From Lasiosphaeria ovina (Eukaryota; Ascomycota; Sordariomycetes; Sordariales; Lasiosphaeriaceae), in NCBI GenBank assembly GCA_033439765.1, contig JAULSN010000004.1:5590001-5654000 (forward strand): a stretch of 64,000 bases of DNA, read 5' to 3'. Shown in pieces: positions 37,973-48,900 of the stretch (position 1 is its first letter; every line of letters begins with the position of its first letter). The position numbers were made by a program, and so were the translations under genes. The notes beneath the pieces were generated by a model that ran no database searches, had not been told where the DNA came from, and saw nothing but the letters and a program-made list of their open reading frames with translations.

Positions 37973-39676
37973 TTAGTGACCTCCCTCGTCACCCTCGAGC
38001 TTCGCGATCCACTTATTCATCTGTGAGAACTTCTCCTCGAAAGTCTTCTGGAGTCGCTCGCAGGCGCCCCACATGGGGTCCTTTTTGCTCCAGTACGTGT
38101 AGCAGTTGGAGAAGATCTGGTTCATGTCTGCGAGGAACTCCTGGTCATCATTGTACTCTCGGCGGTCCATCTTGACCTTCATGGTGCCAAGGTCCATGGG
38201 CCTGGTAACCTTCTCTAGATAGTCTGGCACACCATCTGAGGTAGGGTCGACGGGCTCCTTGAAGGGGCCAACAAGACGGGTCCAGAATCCTGGGTTGAGC
38301 TGTCAGCTTTCATTGTTTTTAGGGAAGGAAAAGGAAGAGGTGAAAAAGTCAGGGTATATATATGAGAGGGGCTGTGTACCAGGACCAGAGAGCATTCTCG
38401 TCAATAAATCCGCGCAAAAGTTCAGCTTCTGATTGGTCGACGGCTGGATGCCAGCCCCAAAGCCAGTAGAGCGGCGTTTTGTTACGGGCTTCCCGGATGG
38501 TAGAGATACCCTCGGACCCGGCTTCTTGGCCAATGTCGTCTTATGAATGGCGGGCGCCGAGCCGTTGGGGAGCACATCTGAGTGGCGTTGCTTCTTGATG
38601 TGGCGAGCTTGGCCACCATCGGTATCACCGGAATCCAGATAGTGAACATTTCGGCGCGGAGCGGCCTGTGCAGCAATCGCGGCCTTGGTAGCTGCGGCAG
38701 CAGCAGCAGCAGCAGCAGCAGAGCCAATATGGAATGCGTTTGCAGGTAATGCAGCGTCTGCAGATGCGGCGTTAACCTGAACAAGAGGAGTGGTGTCCAA
38801 AGAGCTCATAGCCACAACCAACTCACTCAAGACTTCCTGGGGGAGTGAGCGGGCAAAATCGGCGCGTGAGTCGGACGAGCGCATGTACTCAGCGGCCCAT
38901 GACAGGAGGAGCTTGCGAATGGAAGAGCCCTCGGGAGTATCTTTCCAGACCTGAACTAACAGAGGGGTTGCGGGAATGTGCTGCGTGACGCGACGGCAGT
39001 CGGTCATGGCATCGAGGGTGGCGTCGCAGAGACCCTCGATAGCCAAGTGGTGGCCCAGCTTCCAGACGCCAATGAGAACATCGTATGAGGGAAGGTTATC
39101 GAGACCGGGGGAGACGTGGCCGGTGAACAAGAAGTTCTGGGCGTAGGCGAAGACCTCGACAGGGGTGTCGGGCAGTCTCACAAGGTTCTCGAGCGAGCCG
39201 GGGTTTGGGTTATCAACAAAGTACTTTTTATAGTATGCCGATTTAGCACAGAGGAAATCCTTCTGGATGCCAAAGGGCGTCTCCTCGGATCCGACAAGAG
39301 CAATGACAAAGATGGGATGCGGCTGGCTAGAGCTTGGGGTCAGTGTCTGTTTATCTAAGGTTCCGACGCTATGGTCGTTGGGTTGTTTTGGTAAACTATG
39401 TTCCCTCCGGGAGGTGGGAGGAGCAACGACGTACAGCCATGAAAAGGGGCGGTTTTCTTCGTTAGGGACGAGACTTGGGTCCCGAACTATTGGCGATTCA
39501 TCGACAACTTCAGGAGCCGGAAGGTCTGGGCCGTTGGCAGGGGCATTGTTGTCGTTGGCAGCGCCACTACCGCTGGTTTCTTCAACAGGTGTGATGATAC
39601 CATTGGTATCGCCGTTGGCCGTGGGTTTGTCGGCCATTGTAATAGTGATCTGCATTTTGGTAGCGTGTTTAGCCAT
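37973..39676 (-). CDS. BTB/POZ-like plus bromodomain protein
   Basis: Proposed exons are 39676-39435, 39326-38380 and 38289-37973, giving 501 aa. The last intron (38379-38290) is required for frame. The first (39434-39327, 108 nt) is a multiple of three without stops, but has a GTACGT donor, CTGAC branch and TAG acceptor; if retained, the protein gains 36 residues. Residues about 85-200 resemble a BTB/POZ fold (IFVIALVGSEETPFGIQKDF, LCAKSAYYKKYF). A ten-residue poly-Ala tract and basic KKQRH/TKRRS regions follow. The C-terminus (about 382-490) is a complete bromodomain with a GPF shelf (404-406), YLEKVTRPMDLGTM and the acetyl-lysine-binding Asn458 in FSNCYTYW. A chromatin-reader role with BTB-mediated assembly is inferred; the target is unknown. 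Confidence 0.85.
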
Positions 39677-40083
39677 GCACGGGCGGTCAAGTTGAAGTCA
39701 CCCAGGTAGTTGAACACGATGTGAGGATGGACTGAGGAGGATGGCGATGACGGTGATGATGATCAGAGCGGTGGTTGTAATGACAGTGATGATGAAGGTT
39801 GTGTTGAAGGTGATGCAGATGCGGCAAATGGCGGGGAGTTTTGTTCTGTGATGGATCTGAACGTCTTTCCGCCAACTTTGAATGCCCCTCCTCCTTAATC
39901 TCACTGGAGATGACGCCCCAGAAGGCGGTATGATAAAATTTTCGGGGTAATTGTGAGATAATCAGGTGGTGGCAAACATGAGGCATTGGATGACTTACCT
40001 TGAGAAACAGAAATTGACCCTGTGGGGGGTTGATGGGGTTGAGGCGACGGATGAGATGAGATGAGATTTTCAGCCGCCCTAGG

Positions 40084-40111
40084 GAGCAGCGAGCAGCGAG
40101 CAGCGAGCAGC
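40084..40111. repeat. (GAGCAGC)4 heptamer array
   Basis: Four perfect seven-base units upstream of the BTB-bromodomain gene. Confidence 0.95.
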
Positions 40112-41369
40112 ACTGCTGGCGGATGGGCGCTGGACTCTCAAGGGTGAGCCAAGGCAATCAATGCCTTATGATCCGTGTTCTGTCACACGAGACCACCAGT
40201 CAATTCGATAGTTAGGATGTGTGATAACATCAAGGCAGCCCGGGTGATCCGGTGCTGCGAGAACATCAACTGATGAGCCTCTGAGCACGACGTGATCAGA
40301 CCGAAGCCAAATCTGAAGGATGTTGAAATTTCGTATGAGAATTGGCGAATAAGATTCCGAAGCTGCACCTGCCCTGTCTGCAGCCTCCTGGCTTGAGCCT
40401 GGGTCTGGAGGCTGGAGTCGAAGCCCCACCCAGCCCAGGGGCCAGTGCAGACTGCAGACCAAACCGTGTTTGGCGCACGGACACATCCCATCTTCAGCTT
40501 TCGCGGCCCCCGCCAGAGGCAATTTCAATTCAGCCCAGGGCGGGCAGTCTGTAGGGAAGAAGGCGGGAGGGGAAGCTGAACGACCCGAAGTTAACACCTG
40601 AGCTCAGCCTTGGAGCCGCGACTGACAGGCCTTACAGCGCCTTGGCTGCGGTCTAACCCCCGCGGTCGAAGCCGACTTGGGAATCGTTCTGAATTGATTT
40701 ATAGCGCACAAAAGCACGCCAAAAGGATGAAGTAACCGAAACTGTCAACGATTGTATTCCACTGTTGATGTTCTGGTATTTTATGAATGCTTGAGTTTAT
40801 TTCGCGTTCCCTCTTTTCTTGGTGTGTTCGGTGTTCCATGATTGACGCCGAGCATTAATCGAAGTTAGTGACGCGAGTGCTCTGGATTGTTCCACTCGCA
40901 GGCAGCTTTCGCACACTAGACTTCCACCTCCACCCTCGGGTTATCACGTCCACGTCTGTCGATACGGTTTCCTGTCTGAATCGAGCATCGACCTGAGCAT
41001 TTCGGTGTACCGCCGCGCACCTACCTGTGCATATGAAAATATACACCAATGACAGAAAAATGAAGAAGGAAATAGGAACAAGAAAAAATAATAATCGAGA
41101 ACGCTCATGGATGGGAGTAACAATGGCCGCCAGTCCCACAACGGCCTCTACTACTCAGAGCTGTGATGTACACACATTCACATGATGGGGAAGAGAGAGA
41201 AAAATAGAGAGTCCGAGGACACGAGCCTCTGAGCGGCTTCGGACTGTCCGTCGGCCAAATGTCATTTCTGTCTCTACCGCCTCGTTTGACGACGGCGTCC
41301 CCTCGGTCGTACGCTGTGCTCTTTTGTGAACCAATGCTGTCAAACACCAGATGAGGGGCTGTCCTGGGT

Positions 41370-41404
41370 CTCCTGCCTCCTGCCTCCTGCCTCCTGCCTC
41401 CTGC
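41370..41404. repeat. (CTCCTGC)5 heptamer array
   Basis: Five perfect seven-base units about 90-125 bp before the start of the orphan gene. A polypyrimidine stretch follows, as is common in fungal promoters. Confidence 0.95.
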
Positions 41405-41495
41405 CTCTCGCCTCTGTCTCTTCCCTCTTCCTCTGCCTTCCCCTTCAAGGCACGTCTTGGATTCTTCTCCCTCTCGACTACATGTGTTATCGACT

Positions 41496-42183
41496 ATGAG
41501 TGCGAGTGTCAGTACGAGTGAGAACCAGGTCCAGCTCAGCCCAGTCAAGTCAAGCCCAATGCCGTCGAGAACAGCAGTGCCACCGGATCATCCCGAGCCG
41601 CCTCTCACACAGCATCAACGTCTGGTGCTCGAGCAGTTGCCTTTCAAAACCCTCCGGTCTTTTCATGAGTAGGTGATGGTGTCCCTCTTCCCCCTCTTAC
41701 CCCAGGCCGTCTCACAACATGACCAGCAAGGCAAGCTGACGCTGACATCTGCCCTGCAAAGTTGGCTAGACAGCGTATACGTGCGCGGGTCGTGTAAGCT
41801 TTATCCCTAGTTATTATTATGAACACGAACGCCCTCTATATTTTTCTAAAATGAAATTAGGGGAGGAGTTTCTGACCGACTTCCTCGTCCACAACCCCAT
41901 GGCTCCCGAGCCAGACAAGGCGCGCGTCGCCTCGCTTGCCATAGCTGCCGTCTCGTCTCGCAACCCGCGGTACACACTGTACCACCCGAAGAAGAAGAGC
42001 TGGGCCGTCGAGGACCACCACATCCGGTTCATCGTCACCGTCATCATGGACAACAGGAGACTGTGGGACGACGCCATGCTGGCCGAGCAGGGCGAACCCA
42101 TCGCCAGAGCCGTCTACGAGGTCCTCAGCTACTACCGCGCCAGCGTGCCCAAGCGCTGTGCCTCTCCCCGCCGCTGCGACTAA
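41496..42183 (+). CDS. Uncharacterised three-exon fungal protein with a 32-nt microexon
   Basis: Three exons fit in phase: 41496-41668, 41762-41793 (32 nt) and 41861-42183, giving 175 aa. Intron 1 (93 nt) has donor GTAGGT, a CTGAC branch and acceptor AAG. Intron 2 (67 nt) has donor GTAAGC, branch CTAAA and acceptor TAG. Splicing turns two separate open frames into one continuous sequence, ...FKTLRSFHDWLDSVYVRGS then WEEFLTDFLVHNPM. An in-frame ATG at 41457 would add 13 residues. After a Ser/Pro-rich N-terminus (about 40 aa) the protein is compact and helical in character with many aromatic residues (SRNPRYTLYHPKKKSWAVED, HHIRFIVTVIMDNRRLW). There is no signal peptide or membrane segment. I recognise no family. 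The splice logic makes a real gene likely. Confidence 0.7.
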
Positions 42184-43945
42184 GACGGTCTTCATTTTTG
42201 CCCTGCTTGGTTTTGTTTTCCGTTTGGACTTTGCGCAGGGGCTGGGCCAAGGCAATGTGCATTGCTGCGTGCTGCCGGGCTCTAGCCGATTCCAAGTCTG
42301 TAGGGCTTATGGGTTTTGATGGGCCGGAAAGCACCATACGTGGGAGACCTGGGTTTCTAGGGAGCCGTGTTCAGCTATCTGAGTGAGGTAGAGGGGTAAG
42401 GTTGACACGATGTACGGAGAAAACAAAGCTCGAGATTGCCCTTTGATGGGACGGACACACTGATGGGACACATCTTTCTAGCGTTAGGGGAGAGTCAACA
42501 TGAAAGAAAAGGGAGAATAATAATGACAAGAGATTGACGCCATGGTCAATATCTTCCCCATGTGGGTCTCGGAGTATGTGAACAGCACACAGCGCGAAGT
42601 CATTCTGACCGTACGTATTCTTAGCACTGGGTCTAGTTGCAAGCAAAGCTGAGAGCAAATCTACCTACCACCTCCACAGCCTGCGTTGATCAAACATCGT
42701 CATTAGGCACAGGCCAGCGAGAATAGGCCATGTCTCTGCAAGGAGTCTCTTCTTCCACATCACGTCAGCACTTCGTCGTGTTCCTAGTGCATTACAAGTT
42801 CTTCGGGGCCGAACTCCTCACTCCACGGCCCCAAGAGTGCATCTCAAGAAGCGGGATCGAGGGTTCCATACTTGCTGCCGGTTATGTCGATCAAGAGCAG
42901 AAAAGGCGGCAATGCCTCACCGGTCGCTGTGTTGGTTCCATCCTCACAGTGTGCTCCAACGTAAAACTTTCCCCGTAGAGCTTGCCAGGAGAGGAGGCCG
43001 TCGATACAGAAATGCCGCCAAGAGGGAGGAAGAAGCCAGGGGCAGGGATGGGGTCGATGGATTTGTGTGATGTGAGTAAAAGGTTCTTGTCCCGATGTAT
43101 CGGTACGAGATCTCCTGTCCTGGCCATGAACCAGTGACTTTGTCATTTCCTTTCCTTCTCGTTGCAAGCGAGCTCTCCGACTTTTGTCTGGAACCGGGAC
43201 TCGGGGAACGACTTGCTCCCGCCCCCGATGTTGCAGCTGGATGTGTGTGTGTGTTGCACTCCTCCCCGACGAGGAGGGGGAATAGAAAATGGACGGGGTT
43301 GGGCGTGACAGCGACGGGGAGGCGATATGCGAAAAAGAACCACACTCGTTAGCTTGGCTTCCGGCTCACATCTACGCAGTTCACGCGCACGTAGAGGGAG
43401 AGTCAAAGATAGTATCCCCTATCTTTGGAGATTCTCTTTGCTGGGGGCCATGCTTGGATGGCTGTCTTCACGTTTAACCCCCATGCTGATAGAGATACAG
43501 AGCCCATAACATGCGCCGCCGCCATGCCTTCTGCAGCAGCCATGATTGCACCACATATACACGCACATGATCTGTCTCGTGGTGCAACAGACTCACTAAG
43601 CAGCATGTGATAGGGGCATCGATTGGAGAGAGATCGAGGTTAAAAACAACAGCAACCACTAACTGCCTCGATCCCAAACTCATTCAGCCCTCCTGACCGC
43701 CGTGCCACTGACTGACCGACTGTATTTACCCAACATAAACTCCCCCCCCCACAGACAGATGCCATAAGAGAAGAGAAGCTGTATTTCGGAACTGATGCTC
43801 CTTCAGAGGCACAAGGAGCCACGAGTAAACTCGGGTCGAGCTGCAAGACCGACTGAATCGGGAGCGCTCAGTGAGCGGCCTTGGTTCCGTGGAACGGAAG
43901 ACGCTACATTGGATAGGATAGGACCTAACAGACAAGCGGGCGGGC

Positions 43946-43967
43946 GGACAGACGGACGGACGGACGG
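43946..43967. repeat. (GGAC)n tetranucleotide array
   Basis: About five GGAC units with one imperfect unit at the left. Confidence 0.85.
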
Positions 43968-44391
43968 GGCTAGACTGGTCTAGAGTTAGACCGACTTACT
44001 ACTATACTATACCTCCTTTCCTTGGTATAGTCTAGACAAGATGGTACAAGCTTGCACACGCGTCCTGGTTGGCCGTCTGTATGTTTCAGGACAGCCAGAC
44101 AATAATAACAACAACCAGCCAAGAGGTGCAGTGTCTGTCTGCCCAGTCCTCTTTTTACCCACGCCGCCGATAAGTCCAGGCAATCAACCCATAATGCCGT
44201 CTTTGTGTCTTCTCTTCAATGTGGAAAAGAAAAAGCTATACGCCCCACTGGTCTATCGTCCAGCCATGCAATCCCGGCCTCCTCCAATACCCTGAGAAAT
44301 GCAGAGGGAAAGACAACTGCGGCTTGCCAAGCAGTGACAAGACGAGGCTGGTGTATGGGCAGTGGCCAAACGCAGATTCTCGCCGCTCTTG

Positions 44392-44429
44392 GCTGCTGCT
44401 GCTTCTGCTTCTGCTTCTGCTTCTGCTTC

Positions 44430-44462
<33 letters not shown>

Positions 44463-44475
44463 TCATGCTTCTGCC
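44392..44475. repeat. CTG/CTTCTG compound microsatellite
   Basis: CTGCTG, then five or six CTTCTG units, then seven CTG units, then degenerate units. On the minus strand it reads as a Gln/Lys then Gln run in a frame I do not consider a gene. Confidence 0.95.
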
Positions 44476-44736
44476 CATGCTTCTGTTCATGCTGTGTATC
44501 CATTCATCACCCACCACCCATCGACGAACGAACCATAACACGACCAGCCTAAGCTCCTACCTCCTCGGCAAACACAGAACCAGACTCACGCCAGAACAGG
44601 TAGAGAGATAATGATAGATATAGCACTGGAGGGGGGGAGGGGAAGCCAAGCATCGGGTTCATGTCGTGACCGCTTCAGAACAAGGCAGGTTCGCTCGCAC
44701 CCGGCTGCAGGTAGGTAAGCTAGCTATCCGCACACA

Positions 44737-45015
44737 TTATGACATATCATCTACAGCCGAGTAGGTCCAGATGTCTGTCGGCAACACAGAAGCCACATAT
44801 GCACGCTTGCGCGTAGGGGACCGTCCCCTACTCCCATCGCCCCCATCCGCGCAACACGAATTCATAATACTCCGCATCGTAATGTTCTTCCATACCTGCA
44901 AATCAACACCATATCCTACAGCGTTGCTCGGAGACGGCAAGTGATTAATCACCTCCCGCCATAGGGCACTAGATCGGGACGGACGGTAAGGGGAACTGGG
45001 GGAGAGGGACGGCAT
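44737..45015 (-). CDS. Possible small orphan ORF
   Basis: An uninterrupted 92-codon frame starts at an ATG (45015, MPSLSPSSPYRPSRSS) and ends TAA. The middle reads naturally (WREVINHLPSPSNAVGY, VDLQVWKNITMRSIMN) and the end is acidic (YSAVDDMS). There is no signal peptide, membrane span or known motif. A perfect 8-bp hairpin (44813-44831) lies inside it. It could be an exon of a larger gene or simply chance, so I keep it only as a candidate. Confidence 0.2.
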   Translation of the reverse strand: MPSLSPSSPYRPSRSSALWREVINHLPSPSNAVGYGVDLQVWKNITMRSIMNSCCADGGDGSRGRSPTRKRAYVASVLPTDIWTYSAVDDMS

Positions 45016-45676
45016 TTCAATCTTGGCACTATGTACGCACACCATGTACAATAATAGCAGGCACTTTGGAGAACCAGCTGGAGGTAGAGCATGATTAGCA
45101 GCTAGGCAGTATCACGAAAGAACTCAGAACTCAAAGAACCCCTTCTCTTCCACTTCGGAATGGTAGAGACCCCTGCGCCCTCGGCCCGGGTAGGGGCGTA
45201 GAAAGGGAAGTGGGGAAGGCAAGCCAACGGGACGCAACGCAACCCAACAACGCAACGCTGTGGGCTCTCTCGAAACGAACGACCGGACTAACAGGTGGGG
45301 GAAGCATTCTCTTGTTCCTAGTGTAGGTAGGCAGAGAGAGCTCAGGCCGCCTCGGCCTCTCTGTGCCCGTCGCTTGCTGAGCTCGCTCGCTCGGGAGAAT
45401 GCGAAGCGAAAGAGGGGGAGAGGGTGATGCTTCAGATTGGAGCCTGGACCTTCATCCTCCTCTCCCACAAAGCTCCTCGTCTAGGACCTGGAGACAGACA
45501 GCAGGACAGAGCGAGGACAAGCAGGAAGAGGGGTCCATAGGGCATGTATGTTCAGACATCCATACTTCTTTCCGTATCCCCGCCCAGCCAGCCATGCATA
45601 TTCTCCTGCATCAGTTCCTTCCCCCCCCCTACCAGAAAAAAAAAACACCAAAGCGGCGATAAGATTCTCGCTAGGG

Positions 45677-45701
45677 ACTGGACTGGACTGGACTGGACTG
45701 G
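45677..45701. repeat. (ACTGG)5 pentanucleotide array
   Basis: Five perfect units, the same unit as the right half of the array at 14312-14366. Confidence 0.95.
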
Positions 45702-45881
45702 GCTGACGATGGGAGAGGGAGGGAGGGTGGATGGCGACCTGCGGGCTCTGCAGCCGGTCGAGCAACAGAAGAGAGAAAAACCAACAAGGTTCCATGGATT
45801 GCCCTCCCGAGGGAGCATCGCGGGCGCCGTTACATAGTAGATAGAGAGGGCGGAGAGAAAGCGGGCTGGTCCGTCGGTTTG

Positions 45882-45921
45882 CTTTCTTTTTTCTTTTTTT
45901 TTTCTTTTTTTTTTTTTTTTT
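45882..45921. repeat. T-rich tract
   Basis: A run of T interrupted by three or four C; the longest uninterrupted part is about 17 T. Confidence 0.9.
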
Positions 45922-48900
45922 GCTGTGACGCGCAAAGGAAAACCAAGGAACACTCGCAAGACAGACGCTATCCACCACACCAAGTTGCAAAAGAGCCGCT
46001 CACCGACCCGAAGTCGGTGAGCATGCAGGCGTCTCGAAACGGGCGGTTGGGCCGTCCCTCGCCTCGCCTATGCGGACAGAAACGCAGGACAAATAACGAC
46101 CAAGCCAAACCGCATCTTTCCTCGGCTCGGGTGTCGGTATTTCTTGCCCTTGCCTGTCTGCCTGTTCCTCCCTCCTCTCAGACCGGTCCCGCCCGTATAG
46201 ACGCCTGTGAGAGCGTCTATGTGGATGTAGAAAGACGGGATCGCATGTACGTGCGCGTCCGTCGTCCATCCTCGCTGGTCTCCGTGTCCTGACCGGTTTC
46301 CTTTTTTCCCGCCATTGGAAGGTCCGGGGGTGTTTCCGTTGGAGGGAGGGGGTGAAGTAAACAACAAAAGCCCAAAGAAAACAATGCAAATTGTAGAAAT
46401 CGGTGGAATCCTTCGCCATCTGTCAAAGCGGCACGTTGTGGGTTGCACAACAGGAGACTTTATTTTCCTCCCGCTCCTGCGCTTCTCTCCATCTGATCTG
46501 TCAGTTCAAATCTACAAACGCTGCTCGAATATGCTTTTGCAGCTTGGTGGCGGCGGCATACCGACGGCAGACAGAAGGGGATCCAGCAAGTGCTCGAGCT
46601 GCAGGAGCATTTCCGCGCGGCCGCTGCCAGATTATTATAAGGGGCCTCCAATATAGGACTTCATTCCGGGATGGAGTTGCCGCTAATTGAGCTACCACGA
46701 GAGTGCAATACAGAAACATGTGTTCGTTGATTGAGCCTCAATATTATCTCATAACTCTCTCGGGAGGGAGAGGGGGGAAACAGGCGGAGGGGGGTGACGT
46801 TGACATGGAGAGGCATGTAGCAGGCCACAATCTGTGCATCTCTACACTCACCCCATGCCAGCGCACGCCTCGTATGAGTCGACGCCCAGCGTACAACGAG
46901 AACTGCCCTTCCCTCTTCATCTTTGCCTCCGCGGATTGAAGCTTCTAGACCACATGCAAACCATCTTGAGCATGGAGACGAGGCATAGCGGACAATTTAG
47001 GCGCGGGGTAGCTCCCAGAAGAGACGCCTACAGACGCATTGTGCCGTTGCTGCAGGTTTCCTCCGGACGGTAGGAAGGGGGCTGAAGCTAACGCGGGACA
47101 CCGCGCCTCCTGCCATGCCTGGAGCTCACGCAACCTCGTAGCTCATGGAAGCCTTCTGAAGGCAAGAAAAAACGTGCAAAGCACTTCGCTTGTCAGCATT
47201 GTGTCAATGGCCGGACACGTCTAGACACATGATCTCACTCAGCAACTCAGATAGGTGTGTGTCGTTAAAGCCACCTCCCTGAATGGTGATGTTTACCTAG
47301 CCATTTGAAGATGCCGCAGTACCAGCCACAGTATAGCATTTGGTTCAACAACGTATCGCGGGCTGACGTCACGATAGAAAGAGAACAGCATCCAAAGGGG
47401 TGACCAGAGGCAGGACCGAGGACTGTGGAATATAAAAGATAAGAAGAATGTCAGGGGTCTTTGGGGGTAGCAATATACCGGTCAGCGAGTTGCGTCCCGG
47501 CTCTCCGGTTACTCAGATTTAACCGCGAGCCTGACCGCTCCACCATATTGAGGATAAGCCAGGCACTCCTTGGCACTACCCGAGAGAAGCCGTTGTTCTT
47601 GATAGCCCATGCAGGTTCAGGAGATCTGGAAGTTAATTTAATCACCACCCATGGCGGGCGGTGGAGTGACTCGTATCCAGCTCAAACAACAGCCCGGTCT
47701 GTCGGATAAGTCTAGTGGGCCATCGGATCGGCCACTTTAAAGTGCCCAAGAATGAATCGGATGTGAGATCACCCACTCTATCTAGTTGAACCGACTGAGA
47801 AAAATAAAGACAAATCAGATATTCACCATGGAAGTCCAGAACATACCCTCTCGGCGGCGCCGGGCTAGTGCTCCCCGGAACATCGGTTTCAGAGATTGCT
47901 ATTACTGAGCTTGCCGCATAGGATATCTTCCTGTCAAAGCGTAACTAACAGCGGCGAGGGAATACCTACGAGGCAAAAGTCCAGCCTGGAGGGATCCAAA
48001 GATTGTCAACATTGTAGGCCAGCCGAGATTGGCGGTAGCAATGATAATCGAGTCCAGACAAGATAGGGGAGTGGGTCAACCCCCACCGGCATTAGCGATT
48101 GTGTTCAGTCTGAGCGAATCGCGCTGCAAAAAGACTGCCTCACCGTACTTCGCGGCACCTTGCCATACCTGAACGAAGCGTTGGGACTGCCCAAACCGAC
48201 AGGGCCATGCAGAGATCACCATGGCGCTTGGATAACACTTTCGACCAACGCCGCCACAGGCGTCGGCCTGGGGCGCCAAGTCCGGCTGTCGACGGTATCT
48301 AATAGCAGACATGCATTATAGCCTGAACCACCCGTTGTTGGGACTCGTAGGGTAGTGGAGGTGTGTCGCAGAGGCGTCTATTAAGAGCTTGGAGTTCCCG
48401 GTGCAAAAGCAATCAATCAATTAATATCAAACCCTCGGCCGGCGTGATAAGGCATTCTGGTCCCCCACACTCGACTTCATTGAGAAACGAATATCCAATT
48501 CGTTGGGGAGAGCGGACTGATAGGATGAACACCATGGCACACCCCCCATCGTTTAGGGCTCGGGAGTACCGGATTGCTTCGGAAGAGTGCAGCGAGAAAA
48601 GAGGTACGAGCGAGCCGGATGCAGGACTTGAGGCTGGCAAGACGTTGAGATAAAACGGGCTAGTAAAGTACACGTGCCTGCGTGGCCGCTGCCAGCCCTA
48701 GCCAACCAATTGCCAATCTATCCAATACACTGTGCGCGGCGGCATCGACACCACCTTCGCTGCACTTGATCGCGAAGAGATGGTGTTGACAGCGGGGGAA
48801 TGGAGACGGCCCGTCAGCCAAGGGAGCAAGCGAGCGCAACGGGACTCGGATGCCGTGGCGTGAAGCAGCGCTCAATCGGAAGCTGTGATCCGGTGGCGGG

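Larger units (their letters stand above)
39677..41456. other. Intergenic region between the BTB-bromodomain gene and the orphan gene
   Basis: It contains the promoter side of the minus-strand gene (39677-40150 is GATGAT/CATCAC-rich), a (GAGCAGC)4 array and a (CTCCTGC)5 array. No gene is supported. Confidence 0.55.

Noticed and set aside
44216..44503. Minus-strand Gln/Lys-repeat protein
   Set aside because: It is the CTG/CTTCTG microsatellite translated; flanks have no coding character.
47471..47550. Possible tRNA gene
   Set aside because: D-arm-like and anticodon-like stems exist but there is no TTCRA T-loop and no proper 7-bp acceptor stem, so it is listed only as an inverted repeat.
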